Notes: generated by a model not told the origin, from the sequence alone. A stretch of DNA of 11,743 bases from JBOGJI01 sp050747865 (GCA_050747865.1 JBOGJI010000059.1:1-11743); one strand, 5' to 3'. Shown: positions 1 to 6,718, numbered from the stretch's first letter. Numbers and translations: made by a program.

Positions 1-125
1 TCTCCGCCGCCGAACTCGAGCCCGACTACGTCGCCTACGTCCACGCCACCTACCAACGAATCGAGCTCACGACTTCAAAACCGCGGCCTCACCGCCAGAA
101 TCCCGCGCTTGCTGGCCGCCGCTAA
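1..125 (+). pseudogene. 3' end of an unidentified plus-strand gene
   Basis: An open frame enters from the left edge and ends at TAA 123-125. Codons up to about position 68 are strongly coding-like, with nearly every third base G or C (peptide AELEPDYVAYVHATYQRIEL). After that the codons lose this bias (TTSKPRPHRQNPALAGRR), so the real homology may stop near position 70 and the rest may be a fused tail. I do not recognise the family. Its TAA overlaps the TAG of the sigma-factor fragment on the other strand (122-124), so the two genes meet stop against stop. This looks like a break point rather than a normal convergent pair, because the sigma factor is missing its second half exactly here. Confidence 0.35.
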
Positions 126-385
126 CAACGTCTCAGCCGGTCGATGAAGAGTCGACGGGCGACGGTGCGGACCCAGGCGTTCGGTTGTTCGATGTCGGGA
201 ACGGCTGTGATGAACCGCGCCATGGTTTCCTGGGCAATGTCTTCCGCGTCGGTGTCCTCGGCACCGAGTAGACGGGCCTGCCACAGGGCTTGCCGCCAAA
301 GGTCGCACCACTGGCCGGAATCGAGCTCGGCTCGAAACCGAGTGGGAGGTCGCCCTCCGTCCCGTGAAGCTTGGTGCTCGTCCAC
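122..385 (-). pseudogene. ECF sigma-70 factor, region 2 only (C-terminally truncated)
   Basis: The 87-residue product carries the hallmarks of sigma-70 region 2: DAEDIAQETMARFI (about residues 46-59, core RNA polymerase binding and -10 recognition) and NAWVRTVARRLFIDRLRR (about 69-86, region 2.4 and the start of the linker). ECF sigma factors are normally 160-200 residues with a region 4 helix-turn-helix that reads the -35 box. Here a TAG follows right after the linker, and no region 4 is visible in the other two frames down to position 1. The start is GTG at 385. An ATG at 392 lies in another frame. The gene lies 75 nt downstream of the kinase gene on the same strand, with its own extended -10 element between them. 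Kinase-sigma neighbourhoods are known in several phyla, so the pair may once have worked together. As it stands the product is probably inactive as a sigma factor, or could compete for core polymerase; that last idea is inference. Confidence 0.72.
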
Positions 386-422
386 GGATCATCCACGAGC
401 TATAAATTATTCCTACAACTGC

Positions 423-431
423 ATTATAGCA
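423..431 (-). promoter_or_regulatory. Extended -10 promoter for the sigma-factor fragment
   Basis: On the minus strand the sequence reads TGCTATAAT: a consensus TATAAT at 428-423 preceded directly by TGC (431-429), an extended -10. No good TTGACA lies 16-18 nt upstream, which extended -10 promoters can do without. The expected start point is near 416, about 30 nt before the GTG at 385. The surrounding 398-431 is an A/T-rich island in otherwise GC-rich DNA. It fits the space between the kinase stop (461) and the sigma start. Confidence 0.45.
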
Positions 432-460
432 CAACTCGGGGCCGGGTTGGGTTCCCCGGA

Positions 461-3105
461 TCAAGGCATTGGGCGCGCAACCACGTCCCTGACATCACGT
501 GCGATCGTGAGACTCATCTGCGGCCGTTTTAGGGCGGCCGTCAGGGACCTGCCATCCGGAGAGATGCCGAAGCTCTCAGTCAAGTGTCCGTGCCGGAAGC
601 CCGCGACGGGACGGGGAACGTCCTCGGGACTGTGGTCTTGGCGAAGGACCTGGACGAAAACGCCGGTACGGCCCTCATCGTCGCGCCCGATGAACGCGAC
701 ACCGCTCCCGTCGGGCAGCCAGCGCCCCCTCCCCGCGCCTGGGAAGGACGGGATCCGGATCTCGAACGGAGTCGCCTCCCCATCCTCTAGTCGTATTATC
801 TGAATCGATTCCACGTCTCCGGAGAGTAGGCGGTGGAAGAGAACGAAGCGTCCGTCGGGCAAGAGCTCCGGGTGCCGCAGGTCGCCGGCGACTAGCCGGG
901 TTAGGTCGCTGCCGCCTGCGCGAGCCTTCCAGAGACCCCTCGACCCCTCGCCGAATGAGACGAAGGTGATCCACTCGCCGTCCTGAGTCGCGGTCGGATT
1001 CTGGAAGTTGCTGTCGGCCCAAGTGACGCGCTGTGGACTGCTGCCGTCGGGCTCCGCCCGCCATATCTCGAAGTGGCCGGAGCGGTCGGAGCTCCAGAGG
1101 AGATATCGACCGTCAGGCGTCCACGCGGGATCCCAGTCCTCTGCGGAGTCGTCTGTCAGGCGACGCAGCTCCCCGGTCGTGCGGGATACCTTCCACAGGT
1201 CCAGGCTGCCGGCGCGTTCCGAGGAGAACGCGATCCATTCGCCGTCTGGAGAGTAGGTCGGCTGGCGGTCATTGGCCGATCCGTCAGTCAGCCACCGCTC
1301 AGGCGTTTCGGAGCCGTCAATCGGCACCTCTAAGAGCTGTTGGCTCGTTGATTCGGTGCCGAAGACCAGGGCCCCGTCTCCCAGGACGTCCAGCCCAGTC
1401 CCCATCTGGCCGACGCGGAGGAGTGTTCGGCAACGGCCATGGACACGACAGCGCTGTATGCGACCCGGTGTTGTACGCTGCCCGGCCGAGGGCGCATCCG
1501 CCTGGGCAATGACAGGCTACCGTCGCCGGCCCAAGCCACGCCCTGAACGCGTCCTTCCGTCCCGGTATCGATGACACGAGACGCCGTTCCGTCGCTTGAG
1601 ACGACGAGAACCTGGCCGGGAATGCCAGCGCCGCCGCGGCCGAGGGCGATCCAGCGACCGTCGGGGGACCATCTGGGGAATGTGTAGAACGGCGTAGGCA
1701 GCTCGATCAGCTTCTCCTCACCGAAGCCGTCGGCCGCTGTCACCCCGAGGAGGGCCGCAGGTCCTTCCGGACCTCGCACGCGGCGCAGGAATACGATCCT
1801 GCGCCCGTCGGGCGACCAGTCGGCTTCGTAGACATCGGCTAGCAGGCGGCGGGGATCTCCGCCCGCCGCGCCAACACGGTAGAGTGCCTTGCTACCTTCC
1901 TCCTCACGCACGAACAGGATCTGAGTCCCGTCCGGGGAGAAGCGCACGGCGGAATCAGGGCCTTCGGTGAGAGCTGTTTCGTGACCATGCGCGAGCTCTT
2001 TGAGCCAGATGCGCGAGATGCCATCCCGCCTCGACCGGAACGCGATCCTCTGTCCGTCAGGAGCTGCCGAGGGGTTCGAGTCCGTACCGGAGTAGGTGAG
2101 GGTGTGGAGCTCGGGTGGCTGAAATGGGGGGTTGCGCTGCATAGCCGCAAACAACACGCTCGCCGAGACCGCCACCACACACACCGCCACCAGCCACGGC
2201 CATGCTGTCCGGCTTCGTGGTGGCCGAGATTCCGGCCTATCGAGCCGTTCTAACGGCGTAAGGGGAGTCGAGAGAACGCTTTCCAGGTGAAAAGCCAGGT
2301 CCCCTGCCGACTGGAACCGTGCCATCGGATCCTTCTCCAGACAGTGGAGAAGGACATCGGTCAACGCCACGGGCAGTCGACTGGTCAGCTCATCTAGCCC
2401 CGGCGGATCCTCGTACACGATGGCCGTCATGGCCTCCACTGCCGACGAACCGCTGAATGCTCGCCGTCCTGACAGCAGCTCATAGAGAATCGCACCCAGC
2501 GCGAAAATGTCCGACCGGGGATCGACGGGCCGCCCCAACGCCTGTTCAGGGGACATGTAGTTCGGTGTCCCCTGCACGTGTCCCGGACCAGTAAGCTCGG
2601 TCTCCTCCGCCGGATGCCCATCCGCCCGCGTCAGTCGGGCCAGACCGAAGTCGAGAAGCTTGACTCGGCCATCGCGCGTCAAGAAGATGTTGCTGGGCTT
2701 CAGGTCCCGGTGAACGAGGCTCTTTTCGTGGGCGGCCGCCAGGCCGCGAGCCGCTGCCGCGATGATTCGCACCGCCTTGTGGGTCGAGATCGGGCCTCGC
2801 TGAAGGAGCTCATCCAGAGTCATGCCGTCGAGCAGTTCAGTGACGAGGTACGCCCCTTCCGGAGCGTTGCCGATGTCGTGGATCGCTAGTACGTTCGCAT
2901 GTTCGAGGGCCGCCACGGCCCTGGCCTCCTGCTCGAACCTGCGTGCGTGCTCCTGGTCCCGCAACAGTTCGGACGCCAGGAGCTTGATGGCGACTTCGCG
3001 ACCGAGGCGAGCGTCGCGGGCGCGGTACACCTCACCCGTCCCCCCAGCTCCGAGGGGTGCAACGATCTCGTAGGGACCGAGACGGGCGCCCGGATAGAGT
3101 GCCAT
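461..3105 (-). CDS. Membrane-anchored Ser/Thr protein kinase with TolB/PD40-like propeller, frameshifted
   Basis: Starts at ATG 3105. The N-terminal kinase domain (about residues 12-278) has the glycine loop GAGGTGEVY (19-27), VAIK with Lys41, HRDLKPSN (132-139), DFG (152-154) and GTPNYMSPEQ (179-188), so all catalytic residues are present. One membrane helix (about 301-321) follows. The rest is a series of propeller blades with repeated FSPDG, WSPDG, YSPDG and WTPDG motifs, so the expected layout is cytoplasmic kinase and extracytoplasmic propeller sensor. The reading frame breaks once: after VAWAGDGSL the sense continues as VIAQADAPSAGQ in the neighbouring frame. A single missing base between 1513 and 1514 restores an 881-residue protein, a usual length for this group. 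Uncorrected, the first part runs on to a stop at 1330 with a nonsense tail, and the second part is open from about 1516 to 461 with an ATG at 1405. The cause may be a sequencing error or a real mutation. Glycine-loop Thr23 replaces the more common Met. Targets are unknown. Confidence 0.85.
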
Positions 3106-3119
3106 ATGGTTCTGTCGGC

Positions 3120-3125
3120 ATTGTA
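3120..3125 (-). promoter_or_regulatory. Possible -10 box of the kinase gene
   Basis: TACAAT on the minus strand, 14 nt before the kinase ATG, one mismatch from TATAAT. No recognisable -35 lies at the right distance and no Shine-Dalgarno sequence precedes the ATG, so transcription would give a very short leader. The 72-nt space between the kinase and hpt starts must hold both divergent promoters. Confidence 0.3.
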
Positions 3126-3162
3126 TCGGGCTCACGGCACAGTGGCCAGGGTGGACATCTGG

Positions 3163-3168
3163 TAGCCT
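3163..3168 (+). promoter_or_regulatory. Possible -10 box of hpt (leaderless type)
   Basis: TAGCCT preceded by TGG, ending 9 nt before the hpt ATG at 3178. There is no Shine-Dalgarno sequence before this ATG. The spacing would place the transcript start within a few bases of the start codon, as in the leaderless genes common in Actinobacteriota. Only the hexamer and spacing support this. Confidence 0.28.
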
Positions 3169-3177
3169 CCTCCGCCC

Positions 3178-3633
3178 ATGGCTGTACGGGAAGTGGAGGT
3201 CCTGATCCCCGCGGACGACATCCGGCGGCGGGTCGGCGAGCTGGCGGCGGAGATCGATCGCGACTACGCGGACGTCGCCGAGCTGGTGTGCATCGGCGTC
3301 CTCAAGGGCTCGGTGTTCTTCCTCGTCGACCTGGTGCGCGAGCTCGACCTGCCGGTGGTCATCGACTTCTTCCAGACCTCGAGCTACGGCGACAGCACCG
3401 CGCCCGGCGAGGTGCGCATCCGCAAGGACCTGGAGCTGTCGGTCCGCGGCCGCCACGTGCTGCTGGTCGAGGACATCGTCGACACCGGCTACACCCGGCG
3501 CACCATCCTCGACTTGCTTCACTTCCGCGGCGCCGCCAGCGTCAAGCTGTGCACCCTGCTCGACAAGCCCACCGCCCGCGGTGCCGGGTACCTTTGGCGG
3601 GACCCGCCCGATCCCGATCAGCGGGTGCGGTAG
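3178..3633 (+). pseudogene. hpt: Hypoxanthine phosphoribosyltransferase, C-terminally truncated
   Basis: Type I phosphoribosyltransferase of purine salvage (hypoxanthine/guanine plus PRPP to IMP/GMP), cytoplasmic. Seen: GVLKGSVFFLVDLVREL (about residues 40-56), FFQTSSYG (64-71), and the PRPP-binding motif HVLLVEDIVDTGYT (93-106), where the usual hpt form is LIVEDIIDTGLT. Homology runs to LCTLLDKP (about 124-131) and then stops. The usual last 40-45 residues, with the GF-IP--FVVGYGLDY segment that helps close the base pocket and build the dimer, are replaced by about 20 unrelated residues ending at TAG 3631. So the break lies near 3575-3600. The normal length is about 175-185 residues; this is 151. 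Codons are almost all G/C-ending, unlike the kinase next door. The 3' end overlaps the tail of an opposing DHFR-like fragment by 16 nt. The product is probably inactive. Confidence 0.82.
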
Positions 3634-3743
3634 CGGAGCAAGACGACACCGTTGCCGAAGCGGCGCTCGTCGAAGAGCTCGAGCCCGACGCTGGCGCCGT
3701 GGGGGAGGTAGCGCGTGCCGCCGCCCACGCCTTCGTCCGACAT
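3618..3743 (-). pseudogene. Chimeric short ORF: foreign start codon plus C-terminal tail of a RibD/DHFR-like protein
   Basis: A 41-codon frame begins at ATG 3743 with a good Shine-Dalgarno (GGAGG, 6 nt spacing). From residue 6 the sequence VGGGTRYLPHGASVGLELF followed by DERRFGNGVVLLRYR matches the end of the RibD C-terminal / dihydrofolate-reductase-like family, whose members close with a GGGT-type glycine turn and a final strand ending GVVLLRY. The first five residues (MSDEG) and the ribosome-binding site do not belong to that part of such a protein, so this looks like the start of one gene joined to the end of another. It lies 14 nt downstream of the MFS stop on the same strand and would be translated as the last cistron of the DinB-MFS unit. 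Function as a peptide is unlikely. Confidence 0.5.
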
Positions 3744-3757
3744 TGTGAGCCTCCAGG

Positions 3758-5041
3758 TCATGAAGGGTAGGGGATTCGGTGTCTCCGTGTGCGCAGCATG
3801 GCGAAGAGGACCGGTACGACGGTACATGCGGCCAACAACGTCAGCATCGGGTAGCCGGACACCTCCATCACCACCCCGGCCGCGGCGCCGGCCGACGCTC
3901 CGGCGCAGCCCATCACCAGGTCGGACAGGCCTTGTACGGAGGGCCGATCGTCGGCGTCGACCGCGTCGGTGAGCATGGTGGACCCGGCCACCATGGTGCA
4001 CGACCAGCCGAGGCCGAGCAGGGCCAGTCCGGCGGCAAGCTGCGCGTGATCGTGTCCCGCCGTGCCGGAAGCGGCACAGGCCGCCAACAGCAGCAGCATG
4101 CCGGTGAGGATGACCGTGCGCTTGCCGTAGCGGTCGGTTGCCAGTCCCGCGACAGGGGAAAGCGCGTACATCCCGGCGATATGCAGACTGAGCACGATGC
4201 CGACCACCGTGGTGACGTTCTCCGGGTCCATCATGCCGTGTTTGATGTGGAGGGGTGCCATGACCATGACGGCGACCATGACCAGATGGCCGAGTGCAAC
4301 GGCGGCGATGCCCAGCCGCGCGGAGCGATTGGCACGAATGATTCGCCATGCGGCAGAGATGTTGCGGGCGGCGGGAGTGTCGGTTCGGGCGGCGCGGGCC
4401 AGCAACAGCGGATCGGGGCGCAGCAGGGTCCACAGGAGGAGGGCGGCGATCGAGAATCCGATGACGGTGCCCAGGAAGGGACCGGTGTAGCGGGGTGCGC
4501 CGAGGGCGTACATGGCGTCGTCGGCCAGCGGGGACAGGCTGGGGCCGGCCACGGCACCCAATGTGGTCGCCCACACGATAATCGAGAGCTGACGTCCGAG
4601 TCGTTCGGGTTCGGCCAGGTCCACGGCGGCGTAGCGGGCCTGCAGGTTGGCCGCCGTGCCGCCGCCGAAGCAGAACATACCGACAAAGGCCAGCGGCGCG
4701 GAATCCAGGTACCGTGCCGCGACGATTCCGATGGCGCCGAGTACGCCGACGAGATACGCGAAGGTCAGACTGTGGCGGCGTCCGTGTGCGTTGGTGACGC
4801 GAACGATGGGGATGGCCAGCAGCGCACTGCCGATGACCGAGGTGCTCAGACCCAGCCCGGCCAGGGTGGCCGACCCGGTGATGTCTTCGAGCAACAGCGC
4901 GCCGACCGCGATCCCGATGGCGACGCCGATGCCGCCGAGGACTTGCGTGCTGAACAGCAGTCGGATGGTGCGCCGCTGCACCGCAGCGGTGTGGGTTTGC
5001 GTGCCGGCCTTCGCCCCCAACGGCAACTCGATCCCGCTCAA
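3758..5041 (-). CDS. Major facilitator superfamily (MFS) transporter
   Basis: A 427-residue polytopic membrane protein, about the normal size for a 12-helix MFS carrier. Seen: first helix after QRRTIRLLFSTQVLGG, the loop 2-3 region VTNAHGRRHSLTFAYLVG (the family's G-x-x-x-D/N-R/H-x-G-R-R type motif), and in the second half the repeat of that motif as GLATDRYGKRTVILTG. Ten to twelve hydrophobic segments are evident. The substrate cannot be read from sequence; drug or metabolite efflux is the usual guess for this type. Start choice: TTG at 5041 overlaps the TGA of the DinB gene as TTGA, which suggests translational coupling. A GTG further in (VQRRT) is the alternative. No obvious Shine-Dalgarno is seen, in keeping with coupling. 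Confidence 0.85.
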   Translation of the reverse strand: MSGIELPLGAKAGTQTHTAAVQRRTIRLLFSTQVLGGIGVAIGIAVGALLLEDITGSATLAGLGLSTSVIGSALLAIPIVRVTNAHGRRHSLTFAYLVGVLGAIGIVAARYLDSAPLAFVGMFCFGGGTAANLQARYAAVDLAEPERLGRQLSIIVWATTLGAVAGPSLSPLADDAMYALGAPRYTGPFLGTVIGFSIAALLLWTLLRPDPLLLARAARTDTPAARNISAAWRIIRANRSARLGIAAVALGHLVMVAVMVMAPLHIKHGMMDPENVTTVVGIVLSLHIAGMYALSPVAGLATDRYGKRTVILTGMLLLLAACAASGTAGHDHAQLAAGLALLGLGWSCTMVAGSTMLTDAVDADDRPSVQGLSDLVMGCAGASAGAAAGVVMEVSGYPMLTLLAACTVVPVLFAMLRTRRHRIPYPS

Positions 5042-5568
5042 CTGGGGGATGCCGCGGATCGAGCGGCTTCCGCCTCTTTCTGCCCGGGCCCCTTGATGAC
5101 CCCCGGCAGGCCCGCGAAGCGTCGCGCCAGGGCGAGCTGGCCCGCGTGATAGGTCTGGTGGAAGGCGAGGGTGACGAGTAGCCCCGCACGGCTGGTGGTC
5201 CCCCCGAACGGAGCGGGGAGCTCGTCGGCCAAGGTGTCGTCGGTGAGCGCGTGCACGGCGGCCAGGCAACGCTCCTGCGATCCCAGGAAGCGATCGCGGA
5301 GCGTGTCCCAGTCGATCGCACCTTCGGGGTTCTCGATCGGGTCGAAGCCCGCCCGGGCGAGTTGGTCGCTCTCCCACACCGGGTCCTCCCCGAGCACCTG
5401 CATCAGGCCGTTGTGCACGTTGACGAGGTGTCCGAGGATCCAGTTCGCGCAGTTCCCGCCCGCGCCGGGCCGGGCGAGGGACTGCTCGTGCGTCATCCCC
5501 TCGACGTTGCGCTCGACCATGGCGTATACGAGCTCGAAATGTCGCGCCAGCATCTCCTGATTCGTCAT
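5038..5568 (-). CDS. DinB-family (DinB_2) metal-dependent protein
   Basis: 176 residues, typical for the DinB/YfiT four-helix-bundle family. The three metal ligands can be placed: His47 in the NWILGHL segment, and His137 and His141 in HQTYHAGQLALARR. Members include thiol-dependent transferases (mycothiol or bacillithiol S-transferases) and proteins of unknown role; the name comes from a damage-inducible gene. ATG 5568 is preceded by GGAGACGGAAG, an acceptable ribosome-binding site. The stop codon overlaps the TTG start of the MFS gene, so the two probably form one operon, perhaps chemical modification plus export of a toxic compound (inference). About 220 nt upstream on the other strand is a TetR-type operator. 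Confidence 0.88.
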   Translation of the reverse strand: MTNQEMLARHFELVYAMVERNVEGMTHEQSLARPGAGGNCANWILGHLVNVHNGLMQVLGEDPVWESDQLARAGFDPIENPEGAIDWDTLRDRFLGSQERCLAAVHALTDDTLADELPAPFGGTTSRAGLLVTLAFHQTYHAGQLALARRFAGLPGVIKGPGQKEAEAARSAASPS

Positions 5569-5778
5569 CTTCCGTCTCCCATTGGATCTTGATGATGGGC
5601 ACCTCGGGGCGTACGCGGCGATCGCTCCCGCGAGCCGATCCACCTGCAGCCGCGAACCGACGATCGAGCGGCTGCGCCAACGTCGCAGACGGTAGCACGT
5701 AGGAGCGGCACCGCGCCCCAGGGCATGGTGCTCGAGCTCACGGTCGAGTAGCTGAGACTCGCCCTTGGAACAAGGGGC
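5569..5778. other. Intergenic stretch upstream of the DinB-MFS operon
   Basis: No gene recognised on either strand. Open frames here lack start signals, and their codon use does not look like the neighbours'. It should contain the promoter of the DinB gene, but I see no good -35/-10 pair. The right end holds a small hairpin (5762-5776) and borders a perfect operator-like palindrome (5779-5793). Confidence 0.5.
5762..5776. repeat. Small inverted repeat CCCTTG-gaa-CAAGGG
   Basis: Six-base arms (5762-5767 and 5771-5776) around GAA. It lies two bases left of the 15-bp palindrome at 5779-5793, so the two may form a composite operator. It lacks a T-run and is not a terminator on either strand. Confidence 0.4.
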
Positions 5779-5793
5779 GTGTACGACGTACAC
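5779..5793. promoter_or_regulatory. TetR-type operator palindrome
   Basis: GTGTACGACGTACAC: perfect 7-bp arms around a central A, directly abutting an ATG at 5794. Perfect GTAC-rich palindromes of 13-17 bp at the start of a gene are typical binding sites of TetR-family repressors, which usually control their own gene and a divergent one. Here the plus-strand gene is only a TetR-like stub, and the divergent neighbour is the DinB-MFS operon. The palindrome is plain; the regulator is inferred. Confidence 0.55.
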
Positions 5794-5820
5794 ATGAGTA
5801 CGACGCGACGGAATCCGCTG
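5794..5820 (+). pseudogene. First nine codons of a probable TetR-family regulator
   Basis: ATG AGT ACG ACG CGA CGG AAT CCG CTG gives MSTTRRNPL, which resembles the start of many TetR regulators (commonly followed by SRERVL and the helix-turn-helix). After residue 9 the frame continues with unrelated residues (VPAFGSFPDRATAM) that carry no HTH. The match is short, so the call rests mainly on the operator placed immediately before the ATG. If right, the regulator was removed and its operator left behind. Confidence 0.3.
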
Positions 5821-5910
5821 GTGCCCGCGTTCGGGTCCTTCCCGGACCGCGCAACCGCAATGCCAGCACGGAGCTTGCATCCTCCTCCCGCGGGCAGAGG
5901 AGACCGTGCC

Positions 5911-6141
5911 ATGGAAGCGCAACGACGGAAACGAACCGCCCTGACCGTCCTGTGGTCGGTGGCGGCCACGCTGGCGGTGATCCTGGTGGTGCTCCTGGCC
6001 GTTCCCTTCACCGGGGTCGTGGACGTCGCCGCCACCGGCGACCATTCGCCGCTGGTCCACTGGTACCTGGAGACCACGCAGAAGCGATCGGTGGCCGCAA
6101 GGACAGGGGAGATCCAGCCTTCCGGCGACCTGTCCTCGCCC
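5911..6141 (+). pseudogene. Cytochrome c-family protein, N-terminal part only (no haem motif)
   Basis: ATG 5911 has an AGAGGAGA ribosome-binding site 8 nt upstream. The product begins with a basic stretch (MEAQRRKR) and one membrane anchor (about residues 10-32). Then come DVAATGDHSPLVHWYLETT and SVAARTGEIQP (about 60-70), the conserved linker of membrane-anchored single-haem cytochromes (pattern Y/D-VAAT--H----W-L-TT---SV--R---I--P). In intact members the CxxCH haem site follows about 20-25 residues later. Here homology ends around SGDLSSP (residue 77) and the frame runs on to a stop at 6357 through DNA that belongs to minus-strand genes; no CxxCH occurs. The haem domain is absent, so no electron-transfer function is expected. 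The break falls within or next to an inverted repeat (6100-6136). Confidence 0.6.
6100..6136. repeat. 8-bp inverted repeat at the cytochrome break point
   Basis: AGGACAGG (6100-6107) and CCTGTCCT (6129-6136) are perfect inverted copies 21 nt apart. They sit where the cytochrome homology on the plus strand gives way to a membrane-segment frame on the minus strand. Short inverted repeats at a strand switch are common at inversion or template-switching junctions, natural or artefactual. Confidence 0.5.
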
Positions 6142-6224
6142 CAGCGCATCCAGCGGCCGAGGAGAGCGACCGCCACGAAGAAGGCGACGATCATCGCCAC
6201 GACGAGGATGGCGATCACGGCCAC
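6111..6224 (-). pseudogene. Fragment of a small membrane protein
   Basis: On the minus strand, AVIAILVVAMIVAFFVAVAL forms a clear membrane helix followed by LGRWMRWGEDRSPEGW, with almost only G/C-ending codons, so it looks like genuine coding sequence. A GTG at 6224 is the first usable start but has no Shine-Dalgarno, so the true start may be lost. Downstream the frame enters the antisense of the cytochrome fragment and can no longer be real. I do not recognise the family. Confidence 0.3.
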
Positions 6225-6289
6225 TGACCATGTGGGACATCCTGTTGCCAGGCCGCGCCACGTGCTCGCCGGCCCTCCTCCACTGCCTG

Positions 6290-6676
6290 CTAGCGCGTCG
6301 GCTTCGGCACGTGCTGGTCCACCAGGATCGGGTTGCCGTCGGGGTCGACGAGCATGAAGCTCGCCGGGCCGTCGGTGGTCTCGTCGGCCTCGGTCTGCAG
6401 CGCGAGGCCACGCTCCTTCAGGGTGCGCTGGAGCTTGCGCACGTCCTGGAAGTCCTGCAGGGTCTCCTGCTCGTGGGTCCAGCCGGGGTTGAAAGTCATG
6501 ATGTTCCGCTCGAACATCCCCTGGAACAGGCCGATCGTGGTGGTGGCGTTCTGGAGGATGATCCAGTTCTGCTCGAGGTCGCCGGCCACCCCCTTGAAAT
6601 CGAGCTTCTCGTAGAAGGCCATCGAGGCCTGGATGTCCTTTACGGCGAGGCTGATGGAGAAGTTGCCGAGCTCCAC
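6290..6676 (-). CDS. VOC (glyoxalase/bleomycin-resistance) family protein
   Basis: 128 residues, the size of one VOC domain made of two beta-alpha-beta-beta-beta modules. Seen: SISLAVKDIQASMAFYEKLDF (about residues 7-27), the opening strand and helix of the fold, and LVDPDGNPILVDQH (109-122), the usual closing strands. Members include glyoxalase I, ring-cleaving dioxygenases and drug-binding resistance proteins; the reaction here is not identifiable. The start is GTG 6676, preceded by GAAAGGA 7 nt upstream. Longer frames upstream run through an A/C-rich leader and are unlikely to be translated. The gene lies 105 nt downstream of LtrA on the same strand and may have its own promoter. Confidence 0.86.
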   Translation of the reverse strand: MELGNFSISLAVKDIQASMAFYEKLDFKGVAGDLEQNWIILQNATTTIGLFQGMFERNIMTFNPGWTHEQETLQDFQDVRKLQRTLKERGLALQTEADETTDGPASFMLVDPDGNPILVDQHVPKPTR

Positions 6677-6690
6677 GGGTTCGTCCTTTC

Positions 6691-6718
6691 TTGTTTGGAT
6701 GGCTTGGTTTGTTTGGTT
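6691..6718 (-). promoter_or_regulatory. A/C-rich repeated leader of the VOC gene
   Basis: The minus strand reads as repeated AACC/CAAACAA units with hardly any G, just upstream of the GAAAGGA ribosome-binding site (6684-6690). Such a stretch cannot fold and would keep the start region single-stranded. It stands out against the GC-rich surroundings. A role as a translational enhancer is inference. Confidence 0.3.

Noticed and set aside
1330..1516. Three-step frameshift model for the kinase (keeping SVQHRVAYSAVV in the first frame)
   Set aside because: One missing base near 1513/1514 gives a continuous and sensible sequence through TLLRVGQMGTGLDVLGDG; the multi-shift model needs more events and gains nothing.
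1505..1520. Programmed ribosomal frameshift in the kinase
   Set aside because: No slippery heptamer, no homopolymer, and no downstream structure was evident; a single indel explains it.
3106..3522. N-terminal extension of the kinase frame into hpt
   Set aside because: The region is the antisense of hpt; MALYPGARLGPYEIV at 3105 is the normal start of this kinase group.
15..3689. Shared 12-mer CTCGAGCCCGAC at 15-26 and 3678-3689 as a repeat at two break points
   Set aside because: The match does not extend beyond 12 bases, lies in different coding contexts and is not unexpected in GC-rich DNA with frequent Leu-Glu-Pro-Asp codons.
3779..5149. Long plus-strand open frame (456 codons) opposite MFS and DinB
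   Set aside because: It is the antisense of two well-supported genes; the translation is Gly/Arg/Asp-rich without any motif. The same applies to plus-strand frames opposite the kinase, LtrA and YcaQ genes.
5569..6411. N-terminal extension of the DinB frame up to 6411
   Set aside because: The extension has no coding character, crosses the cytochrome fragment and the TetR operator, and ATG 5568 has a ribosome-binding site and matches the family start.
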